Assembly: GCF_028201475.1 (NCBI RefSeq) | Contig: NZ_CP116383.1 | Location: 2,728,001 to 2,792,000 of the forward strand | DNA: 64,000 nucleotides | Reading direction: 5' to 3' | DNA from: Vibrio sp. SCSIO 43137 | GTDB taxonomy: Bacteria; Pseudomonadota; Gammaproteobacteria; Enterobacterales; Vibrionaceae | Shown here: in pieces, positions 9,133 through 18,939 of the stretch | Numbering within the stretch: position 1 is the stretch's first letter | How the letters are laid out: each line of letters starts with the position of its first letter | Translations under genes and position numbers: made by a program | Notes under the pieces: generated by a model | Seen by the model: the letters and a program-made list of their open reading frames with translations, nothing else | What the model was told of the DNA's origin: nothing | The model's database searches: none

Positions 9133-9819
9133 ATGAAAACAGTGATGAAACCTCAGCCGAAAACCGAAACCGAACTATTTCAGAGAGCGATGGCCATTGC
9201 CGGGTTCTCTTTTCAGGAACTGGCCGATGAAGCCGGGATCTCTGTTCCTGAAAACCTTAAGCGGGATAAAGGCTGGGTTGGTCAGCTTCTTGAATGGCAC
9301 TTGGGCGCCACCGCAGGCAGTAAACCTCAGCAAGATTTCGTTGATCTTGGCATTGAGCTAAAAAGTATTCCGGTCAGCCATAGCGGCAAACCGCTGGAAA
9401 CCACCTTTGTCTGTGTCGCTCCCCTTACCGGTGTACAGGGACTTACCTGGCAACAGAGCCATGTCAGACAAAAACTGTCCAGAGTTCTGTGGATTCCGGT
9501 AGAAGGTGAAAGAGAGATCCCATTAGCGGATCGGCGGGTGGGTACGCCTATTTTATGGTCACCGTCCGAACAGGAAGAGCTTGCCCTGAAAAATGACTGG
9601 GAAGAGTTAATGGAGCTGATTGTTTTGGGTCAGGTAGAGAAGATCACCGCCCGACACGGTGAGGTTATGCAGCTTCGGCCAAAAGCGGCAAACAGCAAAG
9701 CCGTTACAGAAGCTTATGGAGCATCAGGCAAACCAATTAAAACCTTACCCCGTGGCTTCTATCTCAGGACTCAGTTTACCGCTGAGATTCTGGCAAAACA
9801 CCTGTTAGTGAGTCTTTAA
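9133..9819 (+). CDS. mutH: MutH, methyl-directed mismatch repair endonuclease
   Basis: Nicks the unmethylated strand at hemimethylated GATC sites when activated by MutS and MutL. The product is 228 residues, as in E. coli. The catalytic triad D-x6-E-x-K is present as Asp68, Glu75 and Lys77 ([15 protein letters not shown]). The C-terminal region (about 180-228) carries the DNA-contacting part, including [11 protein letters not shown]. The first ATG at 9133 has only a weak Shine-Dalgarno sequence; a second in-frame ATG at 9145 is an alternative start. MutH implies a Dam-methylating organism, consistent with the GATC-rich upstream region. Its 3' end overlaps the convergent gene by 15 bp. Confidence 0.96.
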   Translation: MKTVMKPQPKTETELFQRAMAIAGFSFQELADEAGISVPENLKRDKGWVGQLLEWHLGATAGSKPQQDFVDLGIELKSIPVSHSGKPLETTFVCVAPLTGVQGLTWQQSHVRQKLSRVLWIPVEGEREIPLADRRVGTPILWSPSEQEELALKNDWEELMELIVLGQVEKITARHGEVMQLRPKAANSKAVTEAYGASGKPIKTLPRGFYLRTQFTAEILAKHLLVSL

Positions 9820-10119
9820 AGAGAGCTCAATATCGTGATAAGGGATGGTTCCGTCAGGTGCTCCGAACTCATCATCGGTATTATGTAAACGTAAATAAAC
9901 AGATTCGACACCTAACCGGCTCAGTTCATCTTTAATCTGCTCAAGGGAAGCGTAGTGGATCAGTTCATCATTCTTATAGATGGGCTCCAGCTTATGTTTG
10001 TACTCCACTGCCAATAAATAATCTGAAAGGTCTTCACAGCTGATAACATACAGTTTCGGCTGAACCTGTTTTTCGTGGTAACCGGCATTTAGCCAGTGAT
10101 CAAGTTGGATTTTTTGCAT
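9805..10119 (-). CDS. DUF6482-like conserved hypothetical protein
   Basis: A 104-residue soluble protein of unknown function, resembling the DUF6482 family found next to mutH or tas in several gammaproteobacteria. The sequence has no signal peptide, membrane segment or cysteine pair that suggests catalysis; it is mixed alpha/beta with an acidic C-terminal half ([20 protein letters not shown]). I chose the ATG at 10119 because AAAGGAGG lies immediately upstream at ideal spacing. The longer GTG-initiated frame from 10137 would start inside that Shine-Dalgarno region. Its 3' end overlaps the mutH 3' end by 15 bp in antisense. The family name is from memory and should be checked. Confidence 0.7.
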   Translation of the reverse strand: MQKIQLDHWLNAGYHEKQVQPKLYVISCEDLSDYLLAVEYKHKLEPIYKNDELIHYASLEQIKDELSRLGVESVYLRLHNTDDEFGAPDGTIPYHDIELSLKTH

Positions 10120-10230
10120 AGGCACTCCTCCTTTCACTCTAAGCTTAGTCCAGAGTTTGGCTTTTTATAATTCCACTAAGGTCGATTTCTTATGTATATT
10201 AAATAAAAAACAGTGAAACAAGGATGTGTA

Positions 10231-11265
10231 ATGAAGTATCAAACCCTGCCTAACTCCAGCCTTGAGATTAGTAAGATCTGTCTGGGCACCATGACTTTTG
10301 GCGAACAGAATAGCCAGGCGGAAGCCTTTGATCAAATTGACTATTCTCTGGAAAGAGGCGTTAATTTTATTGATACAGCAGAGATGTACCCGGTTCCGCC
10401 GGTAGCAAAAACTCAGGGCAAAACGGAACAGTTTATCGGCAACTGGCTGGCAAAAAGCGCCAAACGGGAAAAAGTGATAATTGCGACTAAAGTCGCAGGC
10501 CCGAGGAATGTTCCCCATATCCGCCCGGATATGAGCCTGAACCGTAGACATATTCATACCGCCATTGATGACAGCCTTAACCGGCTAAAAACAGACTATG
10601 TTGACCTTTATCAGCTCCACTGGCCACAGCGGGAAACCAACTACTTTGGTCAACTCAACTACCCCTATCCTGACAAACAGGAGGAGGTCACCCTTATTGA
10701 AACATTGGAAGCGCTGGCAGAACTGGTAAGGCAGGGAAAAGTTCGTTACATAGGACTGTCTAATGAAACTCCATGGGGAGTAATGAAGTTTCTGCAACTG
10801 GCAGAAAAACATGATCTGCCAAGAATGGTTTCCATTCAGAACCCTTATAACTTGCTAAACAGAAGCTTTGAAGTTGGTCTGTCCGAAGTTGCCCACTATG
10901 AAGGCGTACAGCTTCTGGCTTATTCCCCCATGGCATTTGGCTGCTTGTCCGGTAAATATCTGAATAACCAATGGCCGGAAGGGGCCCGCTGTACCAAATG
11001 GCAGCGTTTTGCCCGTTACTTTACTCCACAAGGGATAAAAGCGACGCAAGCTTATGTAGACCTTGCTAACCAGTTTTCCATTGAACCGGCTCAGATGGCG
11101 CTCGCTTTTGTTAACCAAAGGCCATTTGTTGCTTCCAATATTATTGGGGCTACAAGCATGAAACAGCTTCAGGCGAATATTGACAGTATCGAGATTGAGT
11201 TAAGCAATGAGCTGTTGCAGGAGATAGAGAAGATCGGTCAGCAGTACTCAAATCCTTGCCCCTAA
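10231..11265 (+). CDS. tas: Tas, aldo/keto reductase
   Basis: An NADPH-dependent aldo/keto reductase of 344 residues, similar to E. coli Tas, which was found as a suppressor of tyrosine auxotrophy under starvation; its natural substrate is unclear. The family motifs are visible: FIDTAEMYP near residue 46 with the catalytic Asp and Tyr, a Lys in IIATKVAG, the catalytic-site His in YQLHWPQ, and the NADPH-binding IIGATSMKQLQANI near the C-terminus. The ATG at 10231 has AAGGA six nt upstream and gives MKYQTLPNSSLEISK, as in Tas. A GTG at 10213 in the same frame is a less likely start. Confidence 0.93.
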   Translation: MKYQTLPNSSLEISKICLGTMTFGEQNSQAEAFDQIDYSLERGVNFIDTAEMYPVPPVAKTQGKTEQFIGNWLAKSAKREKVIIATKVAGPRNVPHIRPDMSLNRRHIHTAIDDSLNRLKTDYVDLYQLHWPQRETNYFGQLNYPYPDKQEEVTLIETLEALAELVRQGKVRYIGLSNETPWGVMKFLQLAEKHDLPRMVSIQNPYNLLNRSFEVGLSEVAHYEGVQLLAYSPMAFGCLSGKYLNNQWPEGARCTKWQRFARYFTPQGIKATQAYVDLANQFSIEPAQMALAFVNQRPFVASNIIGATSMKQLQANIDSIEIELSNELLQEIEKIGQQYSNPCP

Positions 11266-11285
11266 TCCGAAATCTAAATCAACAA

Positions 11286-11312
11286 GGCTGCAGTCAAAAC
11301 TGCAGCCCTTTA
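11286..11312 (+). terminator. Probable tas terminator
   Basis: GGCTGCAGT/ACTGCAGCC forms a 9-bp perfect stem with a 4-nt loop, followed by a weak U-tract (CTTTAAT). It lies 21 bp after the tas stop codon. Confidence 0.6.
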
Positions 11313-11356
11313 ATATGAAAATTTTCTGCGGGGGAAGTACTCACTTCCCCCTTAAG

Positions 11357-11608
11357 CTAAGTAACCAGTCTAGAGCGGAATACACGGCGAAGGTGACGAA
11401 CACGGCGCTCAGCAACAATATGATCCGGCTGAGAGAAGCCGATAGTCTGACCATCGCTTTCCAGACCGATATCTTTTAACAGGTGCTTGTTTTGCCATGG
11501 AATATCGTATACCGCTCTTCGGACACTTTGCTTCCAAAGTTTTTCTTCTCTGCGTAGATCGGCTTTTACAAAAATTACTGCAAGTTTTAGATAAATAGAG
11601 TGACTCAT
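11357..11608 (-). CDS. DUF1127-like small basic protein
   Basis: An 83-residue basic protein of unknown function. The central segment WKQSVRRAVYDI...NKHLLKDIGL (about residues 26-48) resembles the DUF1127 (YjiS-like) core, in which an arginine-rich helix is followed by LxDIGL. Some small DUF1127 proteins in other proteobacteria are reported to affect RNA turnover or phosphate and carbon metabolism, but I cannot assign a role here. The C-terminus is very arginine-rich (ERRVRHLRRVFRSR), which is consistent with nucleic-acid binding. The ATG is preceded by GGAGA. The gene stands alone, with tas convergent on the left. Confidence 0.72.
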   Translation of the reverse strand: MSHSIYLKLAVIFVKADLRREEKLWKQSVRRAVYDIPWQNKHLLKDIGLESDGQTIGFSQPDHIVAERRVRHLRRVFRSRLVT

Positions 11609-11726
11609 GTTGGTTCTCCGGTTTGAGTTAATTTAGCCGGAAAAATGACATCTGAGGATAATATTATGGGGATGAAACTTCCCTATTCAGCTGCCATTTT
11701 CCGCAGCCTTTCAGGATACGGACTAA

Positions 11727-11837
11727 TTAGATATCAGAACTCTCTGTACGCAGACCAGCCATATTCAAAGCAGATCTAGTCTGGGTTACAGCAGATACAG
11801 GCGCACAGATCACATGATTAAAGGTGAAATTTTTCAT
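11727..11837 (-). CDS. Possible 36-residue small protein
   Basis: An ATG-initiated 36-codon frame begins MKNFTFNHVICAPVSAV and ends TESSDI before TAA. It is preceded by a near-perfect Shine-Dalgarno sequence (CAGGAGG) at 6-nt spacing, which is stronger than that of most genes in this window. The product is neither clearly membrane-spanning nor a typical leader peptide with runs of one amino acid; it has one cysteine and many Ser, Thr and Ala residues. It lies 118 bp upstream of, and on the same strand as, the DUF1127-like gene. I recognise no family. It may be a real small protein or a leader ORF. Confidence 0.5.
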   Translation of the reverse strand: MKNFTFNHVICAPVSAVTQTRSALNMAGLRTESSDI

Positions 11838-12064
11838 CTTGTGCCTCCTGTCTAACTAATTAATCCTATTAAAGAAATGTGTGAAATTTGATTCACGGTT
11901 AAATTGTAGTCAGATGGTTTTATTATGCAACCGTTTATTCAGACAAATATGAAATTCAGCGAAAAAAGCTATGGTTAAACACTAACCAACCTGAAATTGA
12001 AAAGAATAAACTAAGAATTAAATAGTTTTAAAAACAATTGGTTGCTATATGTGAGAAAGACAAT

Positions 12065-12087
12065 ACGGGCAGAATATGTCTGCCCGT
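12065..12087 (-). terminator. Hairpin downstream of vpsR
   Basis: ACGGGCAGA/TCTGCCCGT forms a 9-bp perfect stem with a 5-nt loop, 16 bp after the vpsR stop codon. The U-tract on the minus strand is poor (ATTGTCTTT), so termination may be weak. Confidence 0.55.
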
Positions 12088-12102
12088 GTAAATATAGTCT
12101 GG

Positions 12103-13431
12103 TTATACAGAGTCAGTAATAAGGTTATGTTTATTCAACAGACGATACATAGTCGCTCTGGATACGCCTAACTCTTTTGCAGCAGGTGAAACCTGACCGT
12201 CGTGAGACTCCAGAACCAGAATAAGGGCATCTTTTTCCGAATTCTCTCTGATGCTTTTAAGACTTCTTCGTCCATTAATCACCTGAGGCAGATCAAGCTG
12301 GGCAAGCTCAATAATCGCATCGTCAGACATAAGCACCGCTCGCTTAACCTGATTCATCAGCTCTCTTACATTACCCGGCCAATGGTATTGAGTTAGCGCT
12401 TTCAGGGCCTTATCGGAAAAATCCTTTGCCTGAGCGTTGTACTCTTTGGAGTACTCCTGCAAAAAGCGACGTGCCAGTATAGCAATATCGCCTGCTCTCT
12501 CTTTCAGGCTGGGAACATTGATTCTGAGCACATTAATATAGTGGTACAGCTCTTCATTAAAATCTTTGTCTGCCAACGCTTTTTCTATATCAGAACTGTA
12601 TGCAGCCAGTATGCGCACATCCAGATCAAGGCTGCCGTTATCCGTTTCTATTTTTCCTTCCTGCATAAACCTCAGCAGATTTCTCTGCTGTGAACGGGGC
12701 ATAGTCAGAATATCGTTCAGATAAAGGGTTCCACCGTTTGCCTTCTCAAGAAAACAAGGGCTATCCAGTTCATCACCGATACCAAACAGCTCCTGCTCCA
12801 TGCGAAACTCAGATAAAGCTCCGCAATTGACCGTAACAAAAGCTTCTTTAGAACGGGCTGACATATTATGAATCGCTTTAGCGACACTCTCTTTACCTGC
12901 GCCGTTTTCGCCGTAGATCAGAATACTGACATCCGTTGAACCAATGCGTTTTACCTGCTCCCTGAGCCGCTTCATGGAAACAGACTCACCAGCCAAGCCC
13001 ATATCTTTGGTGCAACCATAGTTTGGCCACACCTTTCTCTCCAGTTTAAGCATGCCCAACTGGTGACCTATGGTGCTCTTTAGCTGAGCATCAGGGATCG
13101 GAGCCGTAAAAAAGTCGATACAGAAATTAACGATAAACTGGCAGATGGTATCTGACCCGAGTTGAGACTCGCGGATAAACGCCAGCCAGCGGACATGCTT
13201 ATAACGACTTACCAGATTAGCAATACCGTTCAGGCTAAACTCATCCTGACTTAAATCGACAATACCAATACAAGGGCCAATTTCATTGAGTAGTGCATCA
13301 GCCTTACGTAAATCTCCACACTTCTGGCACTTCCAGCCAGCTTGTTCTAAAACAGATAACCAAGGCTCATGCGCGCCACCGACCACCACAAGAGAACCCG
13401 GAACAGAATCCATTCGGAATTGAGTACCCAT
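12103..13431 (-). CDS. vpsR: VpsR, c-di-GMP-responsive biofilm regulator (NtrC-family)
   Basis: A 442-residue enhancer-binding-type regulator resembling V. cholerae VpsR, which activates exopolysaccharide and biofilm genes when bound to c-di-GMP. Domains in order: receiver-like domain (about 10-125) with Asp59 in VDLS at the phospho-acceptor position; AAA+ domain (about 145-365) with Walker A GENGAGKES at 174-182; and a Fis-type HTH at the C-terminus (about 400-440, SPAAKELGVSRATMYRLL). The GAFTGA loop needed to contact sigma-54 is missing: ELFGIGDELDSPCF replaces it. This agrees with reports that VpsR works with sigma-70. The vps genes are not nearby. Two copies of TTGTACAT in inverted orientation lie upstream (about 13468 and 13516). 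Confidence 0.93.
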   Translation of the reverse strand: MGTQFRMDSVPGSLVVVGGAHEPWLSVLEQAGWKCQKCGDLRKADALLNEIGPCIGIVDLSQDEFSLNGIANLVSRYKHVRWLAFIRESQLGSDTICQFIVNFCIDFFTAPIPDAQLKSTIGHQLGMLKLERKVWPNYGCTKDMGLAGESVSMKRLREQVKRIGSTDVSILIYGENGAGKESVAKAIHNMSARSKEAFVTVNCGALSEFRMEQELFGIGDELDSPCFLEKANGGTLYLNDILTMPRSQQRNLLRFMQEGKIETDNGSLDLDVRILAAYSSDIEKALADKDFNEELYHYINVLRINVPSLKERAGDIAILARRFLQEYSKEYNAQAKDFSDKALKALTQYHWPGNVRELMNQVKRAVLMSDDAIIELAQLDLPQVINGRRSLKSIRENSEKDALILVLESHDGQVSPAAKELGVSRATMYRLLNKHNLITDSV

Positions 13432-13636
13432 GAAAGATCCTTTTATTTATTATTTACATTTGTACATGAAGAGTCTTATAAGCAAGTCATCTCTTATTAA
13501 TATTAGTATCACAAGATGTACAATCCAAACCCTACATTATCGAGTCAGTTAGTTTTTTTTCTGTCTCAATATTAAGACTTAGCACAAGTTAACATCCCGT
13601 CAAGGAATAACGCCCTATTTTGCACCGGCAGCAGAT

Positions 13637-13665
13637 AAAAAAACCCACTCATTTCGAGTGGGTTT
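13637..13665 (-). terminator. acnB terminator
   Basis: The stem ACCCACTC/GAGTGGGT with a short loop is followed on the minus strand by seven T. It lies 29 bp after the acnB stop codon. Confidence 0.85.
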
Positions 13666-13693
13666 AACAAGTTTATCACTTTATGTCAGAAGC

Positions 13694-16291
13694 TTATGCC
13701 GGTTCCTGAAAGATTACCGTATCAGCTTTCTCTGTATACTGACCCATTTTATGGAAGTTCAGATAGCGATAGGTGTCAGAAGCGGTTGCATCAATCTGCT
13801 TAGCGTACTCCAGATACTCTTCCTTAGTCGGAATCTTACCCAAAATAGCACCTACAGAGGCAAGCTCTGCTGAAGCAAGGTAAACATTAGCGCCAGTACC
13901 TAAACGGTTCGGGAAGTTACGGGTTGATGTAGAGATAACCGTAGACTTATCCGCCACACGGGCCTGGTTACCCATACATAGTGAACATCCCGGAGTTTCA
14001 ATACGTACACCGGCACGGCCAAAGATACCGTAGTAGCCTTCTTCAGTGAGCTGATCCTTATCCATCTTAGTCGGAGGAGCAATCCACAGGCGCGTATCTA
14101 ACTGACCAGCGTAGTTCTCCAGCAGTTTACCTGCCGCACGGAAGTGACCAATGTTAGTCATACAAGAACCGATAAACACTTCCTGAATTTCCGTACCCTG
14201 AACATCAGACAGAAGACGGGCATCATCAGGATCATTCGGTGCACAAAGAATCGGCTCTTTAACATCAGCAAGATCGATTTCGATTACGTGAGCGTACTCT
14301 GCATCGCTGTCTGCTTCCATCAGTTCAGGATTTGCCAGCCACTCCTGCATCGACTTAATACGACGCTCAAGTGTACGTACATCACCGTAGCCTTCTGAGA
14401 TCATCCACTTCAGCATCACAATGTTGGAGTTCAGGTACTCTTCGATAGACTCCTGAGACAGTTTCACAGTACAGCCCGCAGCAGAACGCTCAGCTGATGC
14501 ATCTGAAAGCTCAAATGCCTGCTCAACCGTCAGGTGCTCAACACCTTCAATCTCAAGTACACGACCTGAGAACTCATTGATCTTACCTGCTTTTTCAACC
14601 GTAAGCAGACCTTGCTTAATACCGTAATAAGGGATGGCATGAACAAGATCACGCAGAGTGATACCCGGCTGCATCTCACCTTTAAAGCGAACCAGAATAG
14701 ATTCAGGCATATCCAGAGGCATCACACCCGTTGCCGCCGCAAAGGCAACCAGACCGGAACCTGCCGGGAAGGAGATACCCAGCGGGAAGCGGGTATGTGA
14801 GTCACCACCGGTACCAACGGTATCAGGCAGCAGCATTCTGTTTAGCCAGGAGTGAATAACACCATCTCCCGGACGAAGGGAAACACCGGCGCGATTCATA
14901 ATAAAATCAGGCAGGGTATGGTGTGTGTTTACATCTACAGGTTTAGGGTATGCGGAGGTGTGACAGAACGACTGCATCACCAGATCAGCTGAGAAGCCCA
15001 GACACGCCAGATCTTTCAGTTCATCACGGGTCATCGGCCCTGTTGTGTCCTGAGAACCAACGGTAGTCATCTTAGGCTCACAGTAGGTTCCCGGACGGAT
15101 ACCTTCTACACCACAAGCTTTACCAACCATCTTCTGAGCAAGAGTATAGCCTGCACCCGTATCTTCAACGGCAACAGGACGACGGAACACGTCAGACGGC
15201 TCCAGTCCTAATGCTTCACGGGCACGGTCTGTCAGACCACGGCCGATGATCAACGGAATACGGCCACCAGCGCGAACTTCATCAATCAGTACGTCTGTCT
15301 TCAGACCAAACTCGGCAAGAACTTCATCAGTCTCATGATTTTTTACCTTACCTTCGTAAGGGTAAACATCAATCACGTCACCCATGTTCAGTTTAGAAAC
15401 ATCAACTTCGATAGGCAGTGCACCGGCATCTTCCATGGTGTTAAAGAAGATAGGGGCAATCTTACCGCCAAGTACATAACCACCAGCGCGTTTGTTTGGC
15501 ACATTCGGGATATCATCACCCATAAACCAAAGCACTGAGTTGGTCGCTGATTTACGTGAAGAACCAGTACCGACAACATCACCAACATAAACCAGTTGAT
15601 GGCCTTTCTCTTTCAACTGCTCAATCTGCTTAACAGGGCCGATAGTGCCGGCCTGATCAGGTGCAATACCGTCACGCTCGTTCTTCAGCATAGCAAGTGC
15701 GTGCAGCGGAATATCAGGGCGAGACCATGCATCCGGTGCCGGAGAAAGATCATCGGTGTTGGTTTCACCGGTAACCTTAAATACGGTTAAAGTGATCTTC
15801 TCTTTAAGTTCAGGTTTAGATAAGAACCATTCTGCTTCAGCCCATGAGTTAAGTACTTGCTTAGCGTACTGATTACCAGCTTTAGCTTTCTCTTCCACAT
15901 CATAGAAGGCATCAAACATTAGTAGGGTATGAGACAATGCTTCTGCAGAGATAGGTGCAAGTTCTTCATCATCGAGCAGTGAGATGAGTGGCTCGATATT
16001 ATATCCGCCCTGCATAGTACCGAGAAGCTTTACCGCTTTCTCTTTACTTACAAGCGGTGAAGTCGCTTCACCTTTTGCAACAGCTGTCAGAAAGCCAGCT
16101 TTAACATAAGCTGCTTCATCAACGCCTGGCGGGATTCGGTTTTCTAACAGGTCAAGAATAAACTCTTCTTCACCTTTAGGTGGATTTTTTACAAGCTCTA
16201 TTAATGCAGCTACTTGTTCTGCATCCAGTGGTTTTGCGACAACTCCTTCCACTGCACGTTCTTCGACGTGTTTTCGATAGGCTTCAAGCAC
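13694..16291 (-). CDS. acnB: Aconitate hydratase B
   Basis: The main TCA-cycle aconitase, which interconverts citrate and isocitrate through a [4Fe-4S] cluster. The product is 865 residues, the same length as E. coli AcnB. It has the B-type domain order, with the N-terminal HEAT-like domain (about 1-155) and the swivel domain (about 165-375) preceding the catalytic domains. The cluster ligands are a cysteine in the [14 protein letters not shown] region and the two in [10 protein letters not shown]. When the cluster is lost, AcnB of E. coli binds mRNA as an iron sensor. A short hairpin in the leader (CACTCTC/GAGAGTG, 16315-16333) may matter for control. It is a single-gene unit. Confidence 0.97.
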   Translation of the reverse strand: MLEAYRKHVEERAVEGVVAKPLDAEQVAALIELVKNPPKGEEEFILDLLENRIPPGVDEAAYVKAGFLTAVAKGEATSPLVSKEKAVKLLGTMQGGYNIEPLISLLDDEELAPISAEALSHTLLMFDAFYDVEEKAKAGNQYAKQVLNSWAEAEWFLSKPELKEKITLTVFKVTGETNTDDLSPAPDAWSRPDIPLHALAMLKNERDGIAPDQAGTIGPVKQIEQLKEKGHQLVYVGDVVGTGSSRKSATNSVLWFMGDDIPNVPNKRAGGYVLGGKIAPIFFNTMEDAGALPIEVDVSKLNMGDVIDVYPYEGKVKNHETDEVLAEFGLKTDVLIDEVRAGGRIPLIIGRGLTDRAREALGLEPSDVFRRPVAVEDTGAGYTLAQKMVGKACGVEGIRPGTYCEPKMTTVGSQDTTGPMTRDELKDLACLGFSADLVMQSFCHTSAYPKPVDVNTHHTLPDFIMNRAGVSLRPGDGVIHSWLNRMLLPDTVGTGGDSHTRFPLGISFPAGSGLVAFAAATGVMPLDMPESILVRFKGEMQPGITLRDLVHAIPYYGIKQGLLTVEKAGKINEFSGRVLEIEGVEHLTVEQAFELSDASAERSAAGCTVKLSQESIEEYLNSNIVMLKWMISEGYGDVRTLERRIKSMQEWLANPELMEADSDAEYAHVIEIDLADVKEPILCAPNDPDDARLLSDVQGTEIQEVFIGSCMTNIGHFRAAGKLLENYAGQLDTRLWIAPPTKMDKDQLTEEGYYGIFGRAGVRIETPGCSLCMGNQARVADKSTVISTSTRNFPNRLGTGANVYLASAELASVGAILGKIPTKEEYLEYAKQIDATASDTYRYLNFHKMGQYTEKADTVIFQEPA

Positions 16292-16553
16292 GACTTATTC
16301 CTCTCATTGCGGTCCACTCTCTGGCTGAGAGTGAACATCCTTGGAAAACTTGGCTTCCTGCCGCAGATTATTATTTAGAAAAGAATTAATAAAACGACAG
16401 CGGCTAGGGGCCAAACTGTGCCAAGAGAATAGCAAATTTAACTAAAAATTAAAATCCATCCAATTTGACCAACATATCAACTTACGACTAAAGTTGTAAT
16501 GTATGGAATATATATCACTATGAATTTTATAAGTTTTGTGAATCTAAATTAGA

Positions 16554-18899
16554 CTAAAATGTATGGCCAAGAATTAAATAGGCAGAATTCCTGTTTCCTT
16601 CCGTTTTACCCAATGCAAACACAATCGGCCCGATTGGTGAGGCGATTCCTGCAAACAGAGAGCCGGCATGGTACAAGGGAGCATCCTTAATTTTCACTTT
16701 AGTATCGTTCCAGACCCCGCCATATTCGTACGAAGCACCAAGATAAACCGGTGCAGTAAACAGACCAAAGTCGTTTTCAAACCAGCGATACCGGTACACC
16801 AGACTGCTAAAGAACAGGTTCTGCCCGACCAGACTGTTTCGCGGAATGCCTGACAACCTGAGAAAACCACCAAGTTCCTTAGGGTCGATAGCCGGGTTAT
16901 TGGAGGTTTTATCTTCCACAGCCCCATACTCCATATGGCCGACCAGAGTATGACTTTCCATACTGTATGCCCCCCGGGCTGACAGGGAGATCTCATGAAC
17001 CAGATCATCTTTAAATTGCTGTACCTGAGTGACTTGACCATCAATGATTGCAGAGCCCTGCACTGAGTCATCAGAAATAAAGTATTCAGCGTTAAACATC
17101 ACCCCTTTAGTCGGCAGGCTAAAATCATCAAGGGTATCAAGACGGTAGCGGGCAAAGGCCCCCTTTCTTATATAACTCGCTTTTCCGAACGCAGGAGCGG
17201 TTGTCAGACCAACACTTCCGTCTACATAGCGGACACCAGCGCGAAACTCCTGCCATAAGTGAGGCTGAAACCCCAAAGCAGCTTCGCCGCTAAACTCGGT
17301 ATAAGTAGTAGATAATGAATTGTCTGCCATCTCCAGACTGGTTTCTGATCCCAGCCCGTCTACCGGACTGTTTTTCTTATCCTTGCTGTAGCTGATATCA
17401 ACAATATTGAGCAGATACTGGTTACTAAAAAATGGTGAAGACCAGTTAGCAGATATCTGCCGGTCTGTACCCAGTTCGACATTAAGTTTTAGTTCGGCAC
17501 CAAGACTATTCAGACCGGTAAAGTTGGTTGACACACCAATGGCATACTGACTGTCAGACTCAAAGTCCTCTTCAAGAAAGAAGCGGAAATTAACATAGTT
17601 GGGACCCCACTCTTTCTCTTTGACATTAAAAATAAGGTGGGTCTCATCATCTACATTTTCAAAATGGTAGGAGACAGTTTCAAAACGATCTAACGCATAC
17701 AGGTTACGGACACTTGCTTCCAGTTGCTCTGTAGAAACACGGCTGCCTGACTCAACCCCTAAACGCTTGAGTACTAAATCGCTTCTATAGTGGGAGTGGT
17801 TGTTTAGCACGATATTATCAACCACCAGCTCATCGCCGTGTTTCAGCGTACGGCGTGCATCTTGTTTCTGATCGATATAGTTCTGATACTGAGCAGAAGA
17901 AACAGAATAACGCTTAAGCTTTTCTTTCTGTTTAATTGCTTCCTGATATCCCCACTGGAAGGCCTGTGGCATTTTATCAAACTCAGTGGTTTCCATATCA
18001 CCGACGGCAGGCAGCAGCAAGGTATCCTGCTCTGACAGCTGATCCGTCTGCTCGTTGGTTGTACGTCGAACCAGATAGTTAGAGATCTGTCCCGCTACCG
18101 TCATCATATCGGTAACATCGTCTTCATCTAAATAATCGGTACTGATATCAACGGCAATGACAAAGTCAGCGCCCATCTGTTTGGCTAGATCCACCGGCAT
18201 ATTGTTGGTGACACCACCATCGACCAGCAGTTTACCGTCCAGAGGATAAGGAGGAAGCGCTCCGGGTACTGACATACTTGCCATCATGGCATCGGTCAGC
18301 AGCCCTTTATCAATAATCACTTCTTCCAGATGAACAATGTCCGTTGCCACAGCCCGATACCTTAAGGGAAGCTCATCAAAAGATTTGAAAGAGGGGTGGT
18401 TTCCGGACGTCTCCCTAAGGATCTGCATCATACCCTGCCCCTGCACTATCCCTTTAGGGGAGCGAATTTCACTCCAATTCAGACCCAGATCCGTGTTTAT
18501 CTGATAGTAATCTTCATAAGCCTTATCTCTCACCCTTCTTTCACTTCGGTTAACTCTGTCTTTATAACCGTCATTCCAGTTAGTGGTGTAAATTAAGGAT
18601 TCAATTTCGTCCGCACTCATGCCGGTCGCATAGAGCCCGCCGACATACGCTCCCATGCTGGTACCAGTAACTATATCTACTGGTATATGCATCTCTTCAA
18701 GGGCTTTCAGCACACCAATATGAGCTGCTCCTTTCGCACCACCACCAGCTAGCACTACCGCGATAACAGGCCGAGACGGTTTGACCGCTTCTGCCTCATT
18801 GCTCTCTTTTGCTGATGCCAGACTCTCTGCTGACACTACAGCAGGAAAAAGCAGGCAACTCATTACCAGCAGCTTAATGGCGGAACGAATGACTTTCAT
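16554..18899 (-). CDS. Patatin-like phospholipase with POTRA and outer-membrane barrel (type Vd-like)
   Basis: A 781-residue predicted outer-membrane protein. Residues 1-24 form a signal peptide ending AVVSA. A patatin domain follows (about 43-240) with the oxyanion motif AGGGAKGAAH, nucleophile Ser81 in GTSMG and the catalytic Asp227 in DGG. A POTRA-like segment (about 355-430) leads into a C-terminal Omp85/BamA-type barrel (about 440-781) ending in phenylalanine (ILGHTF). This order is that of PlpD and FplA, the type Vd autotransporters, in which the barrel places a phospholipase A1 outside the cell. Relatives are abundant in vibrios and shewanellas. The substrate is unknown. No neighbour suggests a special role. 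Confidence 0.88.
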   Translation of the reverse strand: MKVIRSAIKLLVMSCLLFPAVVSAESLASAKESNEAEAVKPSRPVIAVVLAGGGAKGAAHIGVLKALEEMHIPVDIVTGTSMGAYVGGLYATGMSADEIESLIYTTNWNDGYKDRVNRSERRVRDKAYEDYYQINTDLGLNWSEIRSPKGIVQGQGMMQILRETSGNHPSFKSFDELPLRYRAVATDIVHLEEVIIDKGLLTDAMMASMSVPGALPPYPLDGKLLVDGGVTNNMPVDLAKQMGADFVIAVDISTDYLDEDDVTDMMTVAGQISNYLVRRTTNEQTDQLSEQDTLLLPAVGDMETTEFDKMPQAFQWGYQEAIKQKEKLKRYSVSSAQYQNYIDQKQDARRTLKHGDELVVDNIVLNNHSHYRSDLVLKRLGVESGSRVSTEQLEASVRNLYALDRFETVSYHFENVDDETHLIFNVKEKEWGPNYVNFRFFLEEDFESDSQYAIGVSTNFTGLNSLGAELKLNVELGTDRQISANWSSPFFSNQYLLNIVDISYSKDKKNSPVDGLGSETSLEMADNSLSTTYTEFSGEAALGFQPHLWQEFRAGVRYVDGSVGLTTAPAFGKASYIRKGAFARYRLDTLDDFSLPTKGVMFNAEYFISDDSVQGSAIIDGQVTQVQQFKDDLVHEISLSARGAYSMESHTLVGHMEYGAVEDKTSNNPAIDPKELGGFLRLSGIPRNSLVGQNLFFSSLVYRYRWFENDFGLFTAPVYLGASYEYGGVWNDTKVKIKDAPLYHAGSLFAGIASPIGPIVFALGKTEGNRNSAYLILGHTF

Positions 18900-18939
18900 T
18901 CAATATCCTTATTCTTTAGGGACTTTGCATTTATCTTAC

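Larger units (their letters stand above)
11609..12102. other. Intergenic region between the DUF1127-like gene and vpsR (494 bp)
   Basis: This AT-rich stretch holds the 36-codon ORF at 11727-11837 and the vpsR 3' hairpin at 12065-12087. I see nothing else in 11840-12060, which is very AT-rich and probably carries the promoter of the small ORF. Confidence 0.5.
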
